A DNA stretch of 64,000 bases from CBDBND01 sp965262665 (GTDB lineage: Bacteria; Pseudomonadota; Alphaproteobacteria; Rhodospirillales; Rhodospirillaceae). A model generated the notes under the pieces. That model saw only the letters and a program-made list of their open reading frames with translations, had not been told where the DNA came from and made no database searches. Position numbers and translations under genes: made by a program. Location: contig OZ253551.1 of NCBI GenBank assembly GCA_965262665.1, positions 558,001-622,000 on the forward strand, given 5' to 3'. Shown here in pieces: positions 27,283 through 36,604 of the stretch; position 1 is the stretch's first letter, and the number at the start of each line of letters is the position of its first letter.

Positions 27283-30240
27283 ATGAAATTCTCAGTCATA
27301 CTTTGGGGACTGGTCCAAGCGCTGAGATTGGCCACGCGCTTCTATCCCAAGTTCGCCGAACGGGTGAAGGAACGGGATGTCATCGCGCAGTTCAAACTGA
27401 TGGACAATTCTGCGGGCCGATGGATTCAATTTAAGGGTGGGAAAATTAAGTCGGGGGCAGGCATTCACGAAAACCCAGACCTATCCCTATGGTTCCAGAA
27501 CAAAGAGATAGCGGCAGAATTCTTAATGCCGCCGTTTGATCAGTTAACGCGCATCGACGCGGCAAAGAATTTCAAAGTCGGCATGACAGGGCCCGATGAA
27601 CTGGTCGTCTGGTTTGCGTCCACCCTGACTTATATGACCACGGTCGGCTGGAAAGCCGGCACCGACATGGGCAACGGGGTCACCCGCTACACCAATGGCA
27701 CCAATGGCGGACCGATTTTCGTCTACGTGAAAGATGGGAAAATCATAAGAATCACGCCGATGGATTTTGATGACGACGACGCGCCGTCATGGTCCATTAA
27801 AGCGAGAGGTAAGACATTCACACCGCCGCGTAAGACGTCGTTGGCAGCGCACGGATTGGCGCTCAAGTCCATGGTCTATTCAGAGGATCGGATCCTGACG
27901 CCCATGAAGCGGGTGGATTTCGATGTGGACGGAGAGCGCAATATTCAAAATCGTGGCAAATCAGAGTTCGAACCGATCAGTTGGGATGAAGCACTCGATA
28001 TCGTTGTCAAAGAAATAAAGCGCTCCAAGGCCAAGGGCCGCGGTTCGATATTCGCGGCCAGCGGCTCACATCACCAATGGGGAAATTTTGGACACTATCT
28101 GAGCGCCTTTGGCCGGTTCACGAATCTCGTTGGATGTACCAAGCAAATCGGCACGCCTGACAGTTGGGAAGGGTGGTACTGGGGTGCAATGCACCACTGG
28201 GGCAACAGTATGCGCCTTGGCACGCCTGAGTTTTACGGCACAGTTGAAGACTGCTTACAAGAAGCTGAGATGATCGTGTTCTGGTCAAGCGATCCGGATA
28301 AATCATACGGCTACGAAGGAACCATCCGGCGCTCCTGGGCCAAGGAACTTGGCATCAAGATGGTTCACATTGATCCGCATCTCAATCACACCGCTGCCCT
28401 GTTGGGGGGTAAGTGGATTGCGCCTAAGCCAGGTACCGATGCAGCCCTTGCGCAGGCGCTCTGCCATGTGTGGATTACAGAGGATCTTTACGACAAAGCG
28501 TTTGTCGAAAACAGAACTGAAGGTTTCGATGAGTGGAAGGATTACATCCTTGGCCTCTCAGATAACATGCCCAAATCACCGGAGTGGCAAGAAGGGGAAA
28601 CGGGAGTCCCTGCCCGCGATGTAAGGGCGCTGGCCAGAGAGTGGGGGAACAAAAAAACTTATCTCGGTGCAGGGGGATGGGGCTGCGGTCTCGGAGGTGC
28701 GTGTCGTGGGCCAATGGGAGCGCAATGGGCCCGGATGATGGCCATTCTTGGTGCCATGCAAGGCTACGGTCGGCCCGGGGTTAATTTCGGCAATTTGCAG
28801 TTTGGCGCACCGTTGGACTTTTCTTTCTATTTCCCCGGATATGCTGAAGGGGGTATGTCCGGCGAACTTACAGCCAGTGCGAATGCAGCCAATAACTATC
28901 AGCGCATGCCGCATATCGTGACGATGAATCCGGTGAGACAGGCTATTCCGCGGAAATTGATTCCTGAGGCGATTCTAGAGGGCAAAGCGACAGCCTATTT
29001 GACCGATGTCACGACTACTCAAGGCCAATTCCTAAAGTTCGGCTATCCGGCCCCCGGGCACGCCAAGATCGAAATGATGTACAAGTACGGCAGTTCGTCG
29101 ATGGGAACGCAGGTCGATGGCAATCGTTACGTGGAGATGTATCAATCCGAAAACCTGCCTTTCGTGGTCAATCAGTCGATCTGGTGGGAGGGGGAGACAA
29201 AGTTCGCCGATATAGTTTTGCCTGCCTGCACGGTATTCGAACACTGGGATATCGGTGAGTGGTACAATGTCGGCGCTGGTTTTGTGCACCACATGTATTC
29301 GATGAACAATCACCGCGTTATATCATTGCAGCACAAATGCATCGAACCGTTGGGTGAGTCCAAATCCGATCACGATATCTTTCTTGAACTAGCGACACGC
29401 TTAGGCTTGGGCGCGATGTACTCGGAAGGTGGCAATACCGAACTTGACTGGTGCAAACGGGCTTTTGATTCCTCTGATATGTCCAAGCACATTTCGTGGA
29501 AGGGATATCTCAAGAAAGGCTACTATGTCGTGCCTCCTGTTTCAGAAGGCGCGCGCGCACCGACAGGAAACCGGTGGTTCTACGAAGGTCGGACCAAGGA
29601 TACGCCCGAGCCCTATCCGCTGCCTGCGGATTACTTGGCGGACTGGGGCAAAGGACTGCAAACCCCGTCGGGGAAATTCGAGTTTGTTGCCAGTACACTG
29701 AACAATATCGACGATCCCGGGCGTCCGCCACTCAACAAATACATGCCAACTTATGAAGATTCCCAGAAGGATGAAAAGCTGGCGGACTATACCCTACAGC
29801 TCCTCACACCACATACACGCTACCCCTTCCATATCATGGGTGACGAGCGTGGCTGTACCATCCGGGATATCAAGGATCATCGTGTACGGGTCGATGGCCA
29901 CGAATATTTGACCGCAACCATCAGCCGGCTGGACGCTGAGGAACGTGGAATTAAAAGCGATGACCTCATCCGCGTGTGGAACAATCGGGGGTCAGTGGTT
30001 TGTGCCGCGTTTGTCTCGGACCGGCTGGGGCCGGGTGTTGTCAGCTGCCCCACGGCCTCTGCCGAATACAGACCGGCCGGTGAACCAGGCAACTCAACAG
30101 ATCTGGGAGGATGCATGAATATGCTCAATCCCAAGGAAAACATTACGGAGCACACCCACAGCATTAAACCCAACACGACATTGGTCCAGATGGAAAAGTG
30201 GACCGGCGTCGATACGTGGCAACGGGCGGAGGCGGTGTGA
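27283..30240 (+). CDS. Pyrogallol-transhydroxylase-like molybdoenzyme alpha subunit with N-terminal SCP2-like domain
   Basis: A 985-residue member of the DMSO-reductase superfamily. Residues 1-115 form an SCP2/sterol-carrier-like domain (ending near PDELVVWFASTLTYM), which transhydroxylase alpha subunits of about 875 residues lack. The remainder shows bis-MGD domains without the N-terminal Cys cluster: TRYTNGTNGGPIFVYVKDG, the NPDSWEGWHWG-like block PDSWEGWYWG, WSSDPDKSYGYEG, and a C-terminal cofactor domain beginning near LLTPHTRYPFHIMGDERG. The best match by motif is pyrogallol-phloroglucinol transhydroxylase, which moves a hydroxyl between phenols. AGGAGGGAC precedes the ATG. The beta subunit gene overlaps by one base. 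Confidence 0.85.
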   Translation: MKFSVILWGLVQALRLATRFYPKFAERVKERDVIAQFKLMDNSAGRWIQFKGGKIKSGAGIHENPDLSLWFQNKEIAAEFLMPPFDQLTRIDAAKNFKVGMTGPDELVVWFASTLTYMTTVGWKAGTDMGNGVTRYTNGTNGGPIFVYVKDGKIIRITPMDFDDDDAPSWSIKARGKTFTPPRKTSLAAHGLALKSMVYSEDRILTPMKRVDFDVDGERNIQNRGKSEFEPISWDEALDIVVKEIKRSKAKGRGSIFAASGSHHQWGNFGHYLSAFGRFTNLVGCTKQIGTPDSWEGWYWGAMHHWGNSMRLGTPEFYGTVEDCLQEAEMIVFWSSDPDKSYGYEGTIRRSWAKELGIKMVHIDPHLNHTAALLGGKWIAPKPGTDAALAQALCHVWITEDLYDKAFVENRTEGFDEWKDYILGLSDNMPKSPEWQEGETGVPARDVRALAREWGNKKTYLGAGGWGCGLGGACRGPMGAQWARMMAILGAMQGYGRPGVNFGNLQFGAPLDFSFYFPGYAEGGMSGELTASANAANNYQRMPHIVTMNPVRQAIPRKLIPEAILEGKATAYLTDVTTTQGQFLKFGYPAPGHAKIEMMYKYGSSSMGTQVDGNRYVEMYQSENLPFVVNQSIWWEGETKFADIVLPACTVFEHWDIGEWYNVGAGFVHHMYSMNNHRVISLQHKCIEPLGESKSDHDIFLELATRLGLGAMYSEGGNTELDWCKRAFDSSDMSKHISWKGYLKKGYYVVPPVSEGARAPTGNRWFYEGRTKDTPEPYPLPADYLADWGKGLQTPSGKFEFVASTLNNIDDPGRPPLNKYMPTYEDSQKDEKLADYTLQLLTPHTRYPFHIMGDERGCTIRDIKDHRVRVDGHEYLTATISRLDAEERGIKSDDLIRVWNNRGSVVCAAFVSDRLGPGVVSCPTASAEYRPAGEPGNSTDLGGCMNMLNPKENITEHTHSIKPNTTLVQMEKWTGVDTWQRAEAV

Positions 30241-31091
30241 TGGCCAAAAAGTGGAATCTGATCGTTGACGTTGCGCGCTGTGACAACTGCCGCAACTGTT
30301 TTCTGGCAACCAAGGATGAGCACATCGGTAATGACTTTCCTGGGTATGCTGCGTCTCAACCGGAAAAAGTGCACAGCTGGGTCGACATTGTAAGACACGA
30401 GCGCGGCCACTATCCCATTGCCGAGGCGAACTTCATGCCGGTGATGTGTAATCACTGCGATGACGCGCCCTGTATGAAAGTGGCCAAAGACGGCGCCATT
30501 AAGAAACGTGCAGATGGCATTGTCATTATCGATCCCGAAAAATCTAAAGGTCAAAAAGAGATTGTCGATGCCTGCCCGTATGGTGCGGTGTTTTGGAACG
30601 AGGAAAAGCAAATTCCGCAGGCGTGGATCTTCGACGCTCATCTTCTCGACGAGGGGTGGACCAAGCCCAGGGTCGAGCAAAGTTGCCCGACCAGTGTGTT
30701 CCGGGCGCTGAAAGTCGACGACACGGAGATGCAACGGATCAAAGAAGACGAAGGCCTGGAGGTTTTAAAGCCGGAACTCGAGACCAAACCGCGTATCTAC
30801 TACAAAAACCTGCATCTGATGAATGCGTGTTATGTGGGCGGATCTGTGGTAGCCGATATAGACGATGTCGAAGAGTGTGCCGAAGGCGCAGTGGTCATCC
30901 TCAAACAGAACGGCAGCGAGATCGCGCGGACGACAACGGATATCTTTGGTGAGTTTAAGATCGACAAACTCATCCCACAAAGCGGGTCCTATGAATTGCA
31001 GATCAGTTCGGACTCGGCGGGCAGCCTAGCAAAGACGTTCGATCTTAGAGACGAGAGTCTTTATCTCGGCGTGTTGAAACTGGGGAATTGA
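30240..31091 (+). CDS. Transhydroxylase-like iron-sulfur beta subunit with Cna-B-like domain
   Basis: A 283-residue electron-transfer subunit. Cysteine groups for several [4Fe-4S] clusters are visible: CDNCRNC, CNHCDDAPC, ACPYGAVF and QSCPTSVF. The C-terminal 80 residues (SVVADIDDVEEC onward, with TTDIFGEFKIDKL) form a carboxypeptidase-regulatory/Cna-B-like beta sandwich. That combination is the distinctive layout of the transhydroxylase beta subunit, supporting the assignment of the alpha subunit. ATG at 30240 shares a base with the alpha TGA, so the two are translationally coupled. There is no Tat signal on either chain, so the complex should be cytoplasmic. Confidence 0.88.
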   Translation: MAKKWNLIVDVARCDNCRNCFLATKDEHIGNDFPGYAASQPEKVHSWVDIVRHERGHYPIAEANFMPVMCNHCDDAPCMKVAKDGAIKKRADGIVIIDPEKSKGQKEIVDACPYGAVFWNEEKQIPQAWIFDAHLLDEGWTKPRVEQSCPTSVFRALKVDDTEMQRIKEDEGLEVLKPELETKPRIYYKNLHLMNACYVGGSVVADIDDVEECAEGAVVILKQNGSEIARTTTDIFGEFKIDKLIPQSGSYELQISSDSAGSLAKTFDLRDESLYLGVLKLGN

Positions 31092-31147
31092 GCGCTCGAG
31101 GGCTGACTAGAAGTCTTGCGGCTAGTAGTGCTGCTGCCACCGGTTAG

Positions 31148-31856
31148 TCAATTCACTCTGGTTCGCTTGTTAAACGGGTCCTTCGGTTCGGCTCCGTAAC
31201 GCCATGTTCCGACTCCTGGTTCGTCGATATTCACCCAGCCATTAACGTCGTCTGTTTCACAGTTGCCCACTCTTCCACCGACTGACCACGTACGCTGAAT
31301 GGTGCCGCGCACCGTGCCTCGGCCCGAATCATAGAGTTGCCATTGACTGACGGTGCCGTCGCGATCCGTCACAAACAGATACAGTTGGTCCGATACGGCG
31401 CTGCGGTAGAGGCACACCCCAACTGGATTTTCTAAAATGTGAGATAACCGGTTCGTCAAGAATGGGCAGAAGGATGCCGCTATCGGGTTCGAGCATGTAG
31501 AGCGCGATCGACTGATCGCGCGTGTTGGCAGAGGCAACGACACTGATCGGCAAAGCCGTTTCAGGGTCTCCGTTGTCTGTGGTGATCGTAAACTCTGACC
31601 GCAGATCCAGACCGACCAAGCCGCCATCTTTGCTTTGGTAAGTAACGGTGCCCGTTGAATTGGTGACCGTGAGATAGCCTTGTTCGTCAGTCGACAGGAT
31701 CAGTGAATTGGCGGGATCGGTGGGATTGGTCCAAGTGACGTCGGTCCTTTCGCCGGAAACTATGCCAGATGGCCCCGGCGACGGGCTGTCCTCACAAGCA
31801 CTGATAAGCAAGCCAGCAACAACACCACATACACAGTGGAATACTCGTAACGTCAT
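31148..31856 (-). pseudogene. Phytase-like beta-propeller lipoprotein, truncated and frameshifted
   Basis: The N-terminus is a lipoprotein signal (LLISAC lipobox after MTLRVFHC). The first half of a 3-phytase-like propeller follows (LTVTNSTGTVTYQSKDGGL, LPISVVASANTRDQSIALYML). A one-base shift near 31435 moves the rest into another frame, which reads ENPVGVCLYRSAVSDQLYLF and VGTWRYGAEP, the hallmark of beta-propeller phytases. The frame stops soon after, so only about half of the usual propeller is present even when repaired. It lies just downstream of the DUF1838 tandem genes. Confidence 0.7.
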
Positions 31857-31867
31857 AGGTATCTGTC

Positions 31868-32863
31868 TCAAACCCCGCCGGGCGGTACCGGTTCCTGCTC
31901 GCGCGCGTACCACTCCAACGAAGACAACGACGGCTCTTCCCATTCCTCCGGTGCATCCAGGTATTGCGGATAGTTTTTGGCGATGTAGTCGATGATGCGC
32001 TGGTCGGGCGCCTCCTCCAACGAATGCAGACTGTAGGCAAAGGTGTTGTAGAGGCAGTGCCCCGGCGCCTGCCCCATCAGCATCCACGGCAGCCAAGGCG
32101 TATGACGGCCCCATACGACCGTGCTGCCGATGGTGGTGAGGTCGGGGTCCTGCAGTTCGTCCAGAGAGAAATTGTAGTTGTAGGTCTCGGTGACCCGGTT
32201 CATCGGCCCGCCGCTTTCCCGGATCCACTTTTTGGGATCGAGCGCGTTCGGGTAATACAAGTGAACGTGAATCTCCATCGTCGCGTGGCCGCCAACCTGC
32301 TGCCAATTGAGGATGAACGGCCGGGGCTCCCGCTTTTCCTGATTGAGGCCGCCGTAGGATGGCGGATCGGGCCAGGTTTCCCGGAAGATGGCGTTGAAGG
32401 GATCGTTAGCCACCGGCACCACACGGACTTTCTCGTTGGTGAAGGGGTTTTCCATCTCCTCCAGAATCTCGCCCGTCTCCAAGTCCGTGTAGAAAACGAT
32501 CTCCCGCAGCACCCGGCGAAACCCGTACTCGGGCCCCTCATAAGGAATAAGCCGGTTGCAGCCGATGCCACGGAACCCGCAGATGTCCTTTATGGCTCCG
32601 CCCGGCGCGACGCCCATGACATAGCCATCGATCCACCCGAAGTGAGTGGACTTCATGTCCAGGTTGGAGGTGAGTTTGAGGTAGGCATCCACATTGCCGC
32701 GCCCGGTGGTCAAGTCGAAGGTGGGGCCGTTCAGTGTGGCGCCGCTTTTGTGAGAGTCTGCTCGGGCCGCACCCGGCCGGAGAACAACATCAAGCGCTGG
32801 CAGCGCGGTGAGAGCCAGTCCTGCGGTCAATGCACTACGGCGATTAATGATCTCATCAGTCAT
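31868..32863 (-). CDS. DUF1838 family Tat-exported protein (paralogue 2)
   Basis: A 331-residue protein with a twin-arginine-like signal (NRRSALTAGLALTALPALD). The mature protein contains the family core: LTTGRGNVDAYLKLTSNLDMK, GYVMGVAPGGAIKDICGFRG, FYTDLETGEILEEMENPFTN, WGRHTPWLPWMLMGQAPG. Its C-terminus SLSSLEWYAREQEPVPPGGV is almost identical to that of paralogue 3 next to it, so the two arose by recent duplication. The function is unknown; export to the periplasm is inferred from the signal. Confidence 0.85.
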   Translation of the reverse strand: MTDEIINRRSALTAGLALTALPALDVVLRPGAARADSHKSGATLNGPTFDLTTGRGNVDAYLKLTSNLDMKSTHFGWIDGYVMGVAPGGAIKDICGFRGIGCNRLIPYEGPEYGFRRVLREIVFYTDLETGEILEEMENPFTNEKVRVVPVANDPFNAIFRETWPDPPSYGGLNQEKREPRPFILNWQQVGGHATMEIHVHLYYPNALDPKKWIRESGGPMNRVTETYNYNFSLDELQDPDLTTIGSTVVWGRHTPWLPWMLMGQAPGHCLYNTFAYSLHSLEEAPDQRIIDYIAKNYPQYLDAPEEWEEPSLSSLEWYAREQEPVPPGGV

Positions 32864-32884
32864 GACAGATCCCTTTGTATGTGA

Positions 32885-33904
32885 TTAGACCCCACCGGGC
32901 GGTACCGGCTCCTGTTCGCGGGCGTACCACTCCAATGAAGACAATGACGGCTCTTCCCATTCCGTCGGCGCATCGAGATATTGCGGATAATTCTTGGCAA
33001 TGTAGTCGATGATGCGCTGGTCGGGCGTTTCCTCCAGGGAATGAAGGCTCGCCGCCATGACGTTATAGAGACAATGTCCTGGTGCCTGACCCATCAGCAT
33101 CCACGGTAGCCAAGGCGTGTGCCGGCCCCATACGGTGGTGCAATCCACTGTGGTCAGGTCAGGATTCTGCAGGTCGCTCATGCGTAAATTGTAAACGTAG
33201 GTTTCCGTCACCTGGTTCATCGGCCCGCCGCTTTCCCGGATCCACTTTTTGGGATCGAGCGCGTTCGGGTAATAGAGATTGATGTGCCGTTCCATCATCA
33301 GCCGGTCGCCTGGAAACAGCTTCCAGTTCAAGATAAACGGTTTGGGTTCGATCTTCTCGTCCACGTTCAGGCCGCCGAAGGTGGGCCGGGACAGTTCAGC
33401 TTCGCGGATGATGCGGTTGAAGGGATCATTGGCCACCGGCACCACGCGCACCTTTTCTCCAGTGAACGGGTTCTCCATCTCTTCCAGCACTTCGCCGGTT
33501 TCGAGATCGGTGTAGAACACTACTTCCCGCAGCACACGGCGATAGCCATGCTCACCTTCCAAAGGCAGCAAACGTGTGGTGCCAAGACCGCGGAACCCAG
33601 CGAAGGTTTTGATCGCTCCCCCAGGCGCTACGCCCATGACATAGCCATCGAGCCAGCCGTAATGAGTAGATTTCATATCCAGGTTGGACGAGACTTTGGC
33701 GTAAGCCTCTACGTTACCCGCCGCTGTCGTGAGATCGTAAAGCGACCCCTGCAAAGACGTCTCCCCACTCTCGTGGGAATCCGCCAAAGCTTTACCACCT
33801 GCCAAAGCAGCTCCGCCGACTGCAAGTCCAGCTGCCAGGGCTGTGCGTCTGTCTACGGCAACCTCAAGCGGTGTACCTTCAAAATTATGGATGGATTGAG
33901 TCAT
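32885..33904 (-). CDS. DUF1838 family Tat-exported protein (paralogue 3)
   Basis: A 339-residue protein, signal DRRTALAAGLAVGGAALAGG. It shares the core blocks of paralogue 2 (SNLDMKSTHYGWLDGYVMGV, FYTDLETGEVLEEMENPFTG, LPWMLMGQAPGHCLYN) with high similarity and lies 21 bp upstream of it. It is the middle gene of a three-gene tandem array transcribed on the minus strand. Confidence 0.86.
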   Translation of the reverse strand: MTQSIHNFEGTPLEVAVDRRTALAAGLAVGGAALAGGKALADSHESGETSLQGSLYDLTTAAGNVEAYAKVSSNLDMKSTHYGWLDGYVMGVAPGGAIKTFAGFRGLGTTRLLPLEGEHGYRRVLREVVFYTDLETGEVLEEMENPFTGEKVRVVPVANDPFNRIIREAELSRPTFGGLNVDEKIEPKPFILNWKLFPGDRLMMERHINLYYPNALDPKKWIRESGGPMNQVTETYVYNLRMSDLQNPDLTTVDCTTVWGRHTPWLPWMLMGQAPGHCLYNVMAASLHSLEETPDQRIIDYIAKNYPQYLDAPTEWEEPSLSSLEWYAREQEPVPPGGV

Positions 33905-33935
33905 TTATTATGCCTCCCTCTAGTGCCAAATGGTT

Positions 33936-35024
33936 TTAAACCCCGCCCAGCAAGGCCAGTTCCTGTTCGCGCGAATAACGCTCGATGGATGACAGCGACG
34001 GTTCTTCCCACACCTCCGGCGCTTCCAGGAACTTGGGATAGTTGTTAGCGGTGTACTCGACGATATCCGCTGGAATTTCGTCGAGGGAATGACGGCTGCC
34101 CATGAAGGTCTGATAGACCACGTTACCCGGTGCCTGCCCCATCAGCATCCACGGCAGCCAAGGTGTAATCCGCGCCCAAGTGCCGGTGCCGTAGACGTGG
34201 GTGAGTTCTTCGTTTTGCACTTGATGCAGGGAATGGACGTTGAAGAATAGTTCGGACACCCGGTTCATCGGCCCGGCGCTTTCCCGCACCCATTTCTCGG
34301 GATCGAGTGCGTTCTTGTAATAAAGGTGAATGTGTCGCTGATAGAGCAGCCACTCGTCTTTGATTTGCCAATCGAGAATGAATGGCTTGGGCTCGCGCAT
34401 GGTGGTGTTCAGCCCACCATAGGCCGGGCCCGGCGGAATGACATCGCGGATGATTTGGTTGAACGGATCATTGGCCACATGGACCACCCGCACCTTCTTA
34501 TCGGTGTAAGGGTTGACCATCTCTTCCATGATTTCGCCAGTGGCGAGGTCATAGTAAAAGCCGACTTCGCGCAACAGCTTGCGGTACCCCACCCCTTCTT
34601 CATAGGGGATCAAACGCTTGCAGCTCATGCCTTTGAAACCGCAGATGTTCTTGACCGGCCCGCCGGGTGCGACACCCATCACCAGGCCGTCATACCAGCC
34701 ATAAGTGGTGGTTTTCATGTCGATGTCGGATTCAATGCGGGCGATAGCCAGCAAGTTGCCTTGGGCTGTGGTGAGATCCACGTAGGGACCGGTCAGGGAC
34801 GCCCCTTCGATCCGCTTGTACAGATCCGGTGTCGCCGCAGAGGCTTGCCCGGCCATGGCCCCTATTCCGGCGAGTGCTCCGGCACCCGCTGCCATTCCCG
34901 CACCTGCACCAAGAGCTTGACGGCGGGTCAGTGACGTTTCGGGACCGCCAAGGCTGTCATAGTCCTCGACCACAAGGCCGGTGCGCACCTCGATATTGGA
35001 ATCCGGCACGTACGAATCAGTCAT
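33936..35024 (-). CDS. DUF1838 family Tat-exported protein (paralogue 4)
   Basis: A 362-residue protein that opens the tandem array. The signal carries TRRQALGAGAGMAAGAGAL. It is more diverged than paralogues 2 and 3 (TTYGWYDGLVMGVAPGGPV, FYYDLATGEIMEEMVNPYTD, WARITPWLPWMLMGQAPGN). The frame is open from 35093, but ATG at 35024 follows GGAGGACAAAG and yields a normal signal peptide, so I prefer it. Genes 4, 3 and 2 run in order with short gaps, as one operon. Confidence 0.85.
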   Translation of the reverse strand: MTDSYVPDSNIEVRTGLVVEDYDSLGGPETSLTRRQALGAGAGMAAGAGALAGIGAMAGQASAATPDLYKRIEGASLTGPYVDLTTAQGNLLAIARIESDIDMKTTTYGWYDGLVMGVAPGGPVKNICGFKGMSCKRLIPYEEGVGYRKLLREVGFYYDLATGEIMEEMVNPYTDKKVRVVHVANDPFNQIIRDVIPPGPAYGGLNTTMREPKPFILDWQIKDEWLLYQRHIHLYYKNALDPEKWVRESAGPMNRVSELFFNVHSLHQVQNEELTHVYGTGTWARITPWLPWMLMGQAPGNVVYQTFMGSRHSLDEIPADIVEYTANNYPKFLEAPEVWEEPSLSSIERYSREQELALLGGV

Positions 35025-35212
35025 CTTTGTCCTCCCTGAGTGTCTTTGAAAAGACGCTAACATGGCCTTTGGTTGCCAGCCTATCTCTCCCACACGTTGT
35101 TCACCTATGGGTGGATGAGACTGTTTAAATACCGTTTAGAATTCTTCTAATAAAGGTGCGACGTCTGGTTCGGCCGTTGAGGTCTTTGCCGCATACTTAA
35201 CCGGTTGGCCGA

Positions 35213-35653
35213 CTAAACTTTCGTCTTCTTCGGCGCGAAAAGCTGGTCGGCGAGGAACATGCCGACCGCCATGGCCAGCACAAACATCACGGCCGGCTCG
35301 CCAACGATAGCCAAGGCCGTCAGCGCCGGCCCCGGGCAAAAACCGGCCAAGCCCCAACCGAGACCGAACAAAACAGCGCCAGCAATCAGCCGCTGATCGA
35401 GGTCCGTGCGCGTTGGCAATTGGAATTTTTCTGCAAACAACGGCGCAGATCGGCGCAACACCATGCGAAACCCGACGAAGGTTACGGCGACGGCGCCGGC
35501 CATTGTCACCAGCAGGCTGGGGTCCCACTGCCCAAACACGTCAAGAAAGTTGAGTACCTTAGCGGGATTGACCAAGCCAGAAATCGTCAAGCCACCGCCG
35601 AACAAAAGTCCGACACCAAAGGCAAAGGTCGCACGGGTTGAGTTGGAGGCCAT
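35213..35653 (-). CDS. YeeE/YedE-family membrane protein (second half)
   Basis: A 146-residue protein with four helices. FGGGLTISGLVNPAKVLNFL and GWGLAGFCPGPALTAL are conserved in the sulfur-transport (YeeE/YedE, PmpB) family; the cysteine in GFCPGP is the usual substrate residue. It pairs with the gene just upstream, separated by one base, as a split two-component transporter for a sulfur compound such as thiosulfate. The substrate is inferred from the family. Confidence 0.85.
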   Translation of the reverse strand: MASNSTRATFAFGVGLLFGGGLTISGLVNPAKVLNFLDVFGQWDPSLLVTMAGAVAVTFVGFRMVLRRSAPLFAEKFQLPTRTDLDQRLIAGAVLFGLGWGLAGFCPGPALTALAIVGEPAVMFVLAMAVGMFLADQLFAPKKTKV

Positions 35654-35654
35654 A

Positions 35655-36083
35655 TCAGAACCCTCCGATCAGATGACGCACGACGGCTACAGTCGCGATG
35701 GCAATGAACATAAAAGTGACAGTGGCAGCGATAGACCGTTTCGAAACGCGCGCAAAACCGCACACACCATGACCGCTGGTGCAACCGGCTCCGATGCGGG
35801 TACCGAGACCGACCAGCAAACCGGCACTGATCAAAGTGGTGGTGGAAGCTTCAATGGTCACCTCGGGGCGATCACCCGTCGCTGCCCAAACCAGCAGCGG
35901 CGCAACGATCAACCCGGCGACAAAGGCAAGCCGCCAGGGCACCTCAGCGGCGCTAGGTTTCAATAGCCCGCCGACAATTCCGCTGATTCCGGCAATCCGT
36001 CCAAGCAAGGCCATCAAGGCGATCGACGCAAGACCGATAAGAACACCACCAACGAGGGCCGTTTCGGGGGTAAATGGCGTCAT
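35655..36083 (-). CDS. YeeE/YedE-family membrane protein (first half)
   Basis: A 142-residue protein with four helices and the motif GAGCTSGHGVCG, which holds the conserved cysteine of YeeE/YedE (PmpA-like) sulfur transporters. The frame is open from 36113, but ATG at 36083 (MTPFTPE) fits family starts better. Together with the next gene it forms a pseudo-dimeric carrier often found beside sulfurtransferase or beta-lactamase-like genes. Confidence 0.85.
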   Translation of the reverse strand: MTPFTPETALVGGVLIGLASIALMALLGRIAGISGIVGGLLKPSAAEVPWRLAFVAGLIVAPLLVWAATGDRPEVTIEASTTTLISAGLLVGLGTRIGAGCTSGHGVCGFARVSKRSIAATVTFMFIAIATVAVVRHLIGGF

Positions 36084-36211
36084 GTCGTTTTCTCCCACTG
36101 CCGAATCGCCCATAGGATACTCTGCTTGGCCGAGAAACTAGAGCGCCCTGATCACCGATTGTGTAAAATCTACGCGTATAATTAAGTCACTGACAGTTGC
36201 CGGAGGACCCT

Positions 36212-36598
36212 ATGGGCGAAATCATTTGGCTGAGCATTCCGGTGTGCATGATCGCAGCCTTTGCCATTGGCGGTCTTTGGTACGGCCCGCTGTTTCAGAA
36301 ACCCTGGATGGAAGACACGAGCATGACGGAGGAAATGCAGGGTCACCCGGCTAAGGTGTTCGGTGGAGCAGCAGTGTTTGCGCTAATCGGCGCCTTGACC
36401 GTCAACCTGCTGTTGGACCGGACCATCGGTCTGATCGCCCATACCAGTGGCGGGCTGATCATCGGTGTCGCCGCAGCATCTGCTATTGGCATCAACTATA
36501 TGTTTGCCGCTAAACCGAGGCGCCTGCTTTACATCGACGGCGGTTACACCATCCTCCTGTTCGGCGTCATGGGACTGATCGTCGGCCTGATGAAATAG
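36212..36598 (+). CDS. DUF1761-like small membrane protein
   Basis: A 128-residue protein with four helices. The opening segment SIPVCMIAAFAIGGLWYGPLF with GxLWYGPLF and a following short loop (PWMEDTSM) is typical of DUF1761 membrane proteins. CGGAGGA lies 11 nt before ATG at 36212. The stop is 6 bp before an IS630 element. Function unknown. Confidence 0.75.
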   Translation: MGEIIWLSIPVCMIAAFAIGGLWYGPLFQKPWMEDTSMTEEMQGHPAKVFGGAAVFALIGALTVNLLLDRTIGLIAHTSGGLIIGVAAASAIGINYMFAAKPRRLLYIDGGYTILLFGVMGLIVGLMK

Positions 36599-36604
36599 AC
36601 GCTA

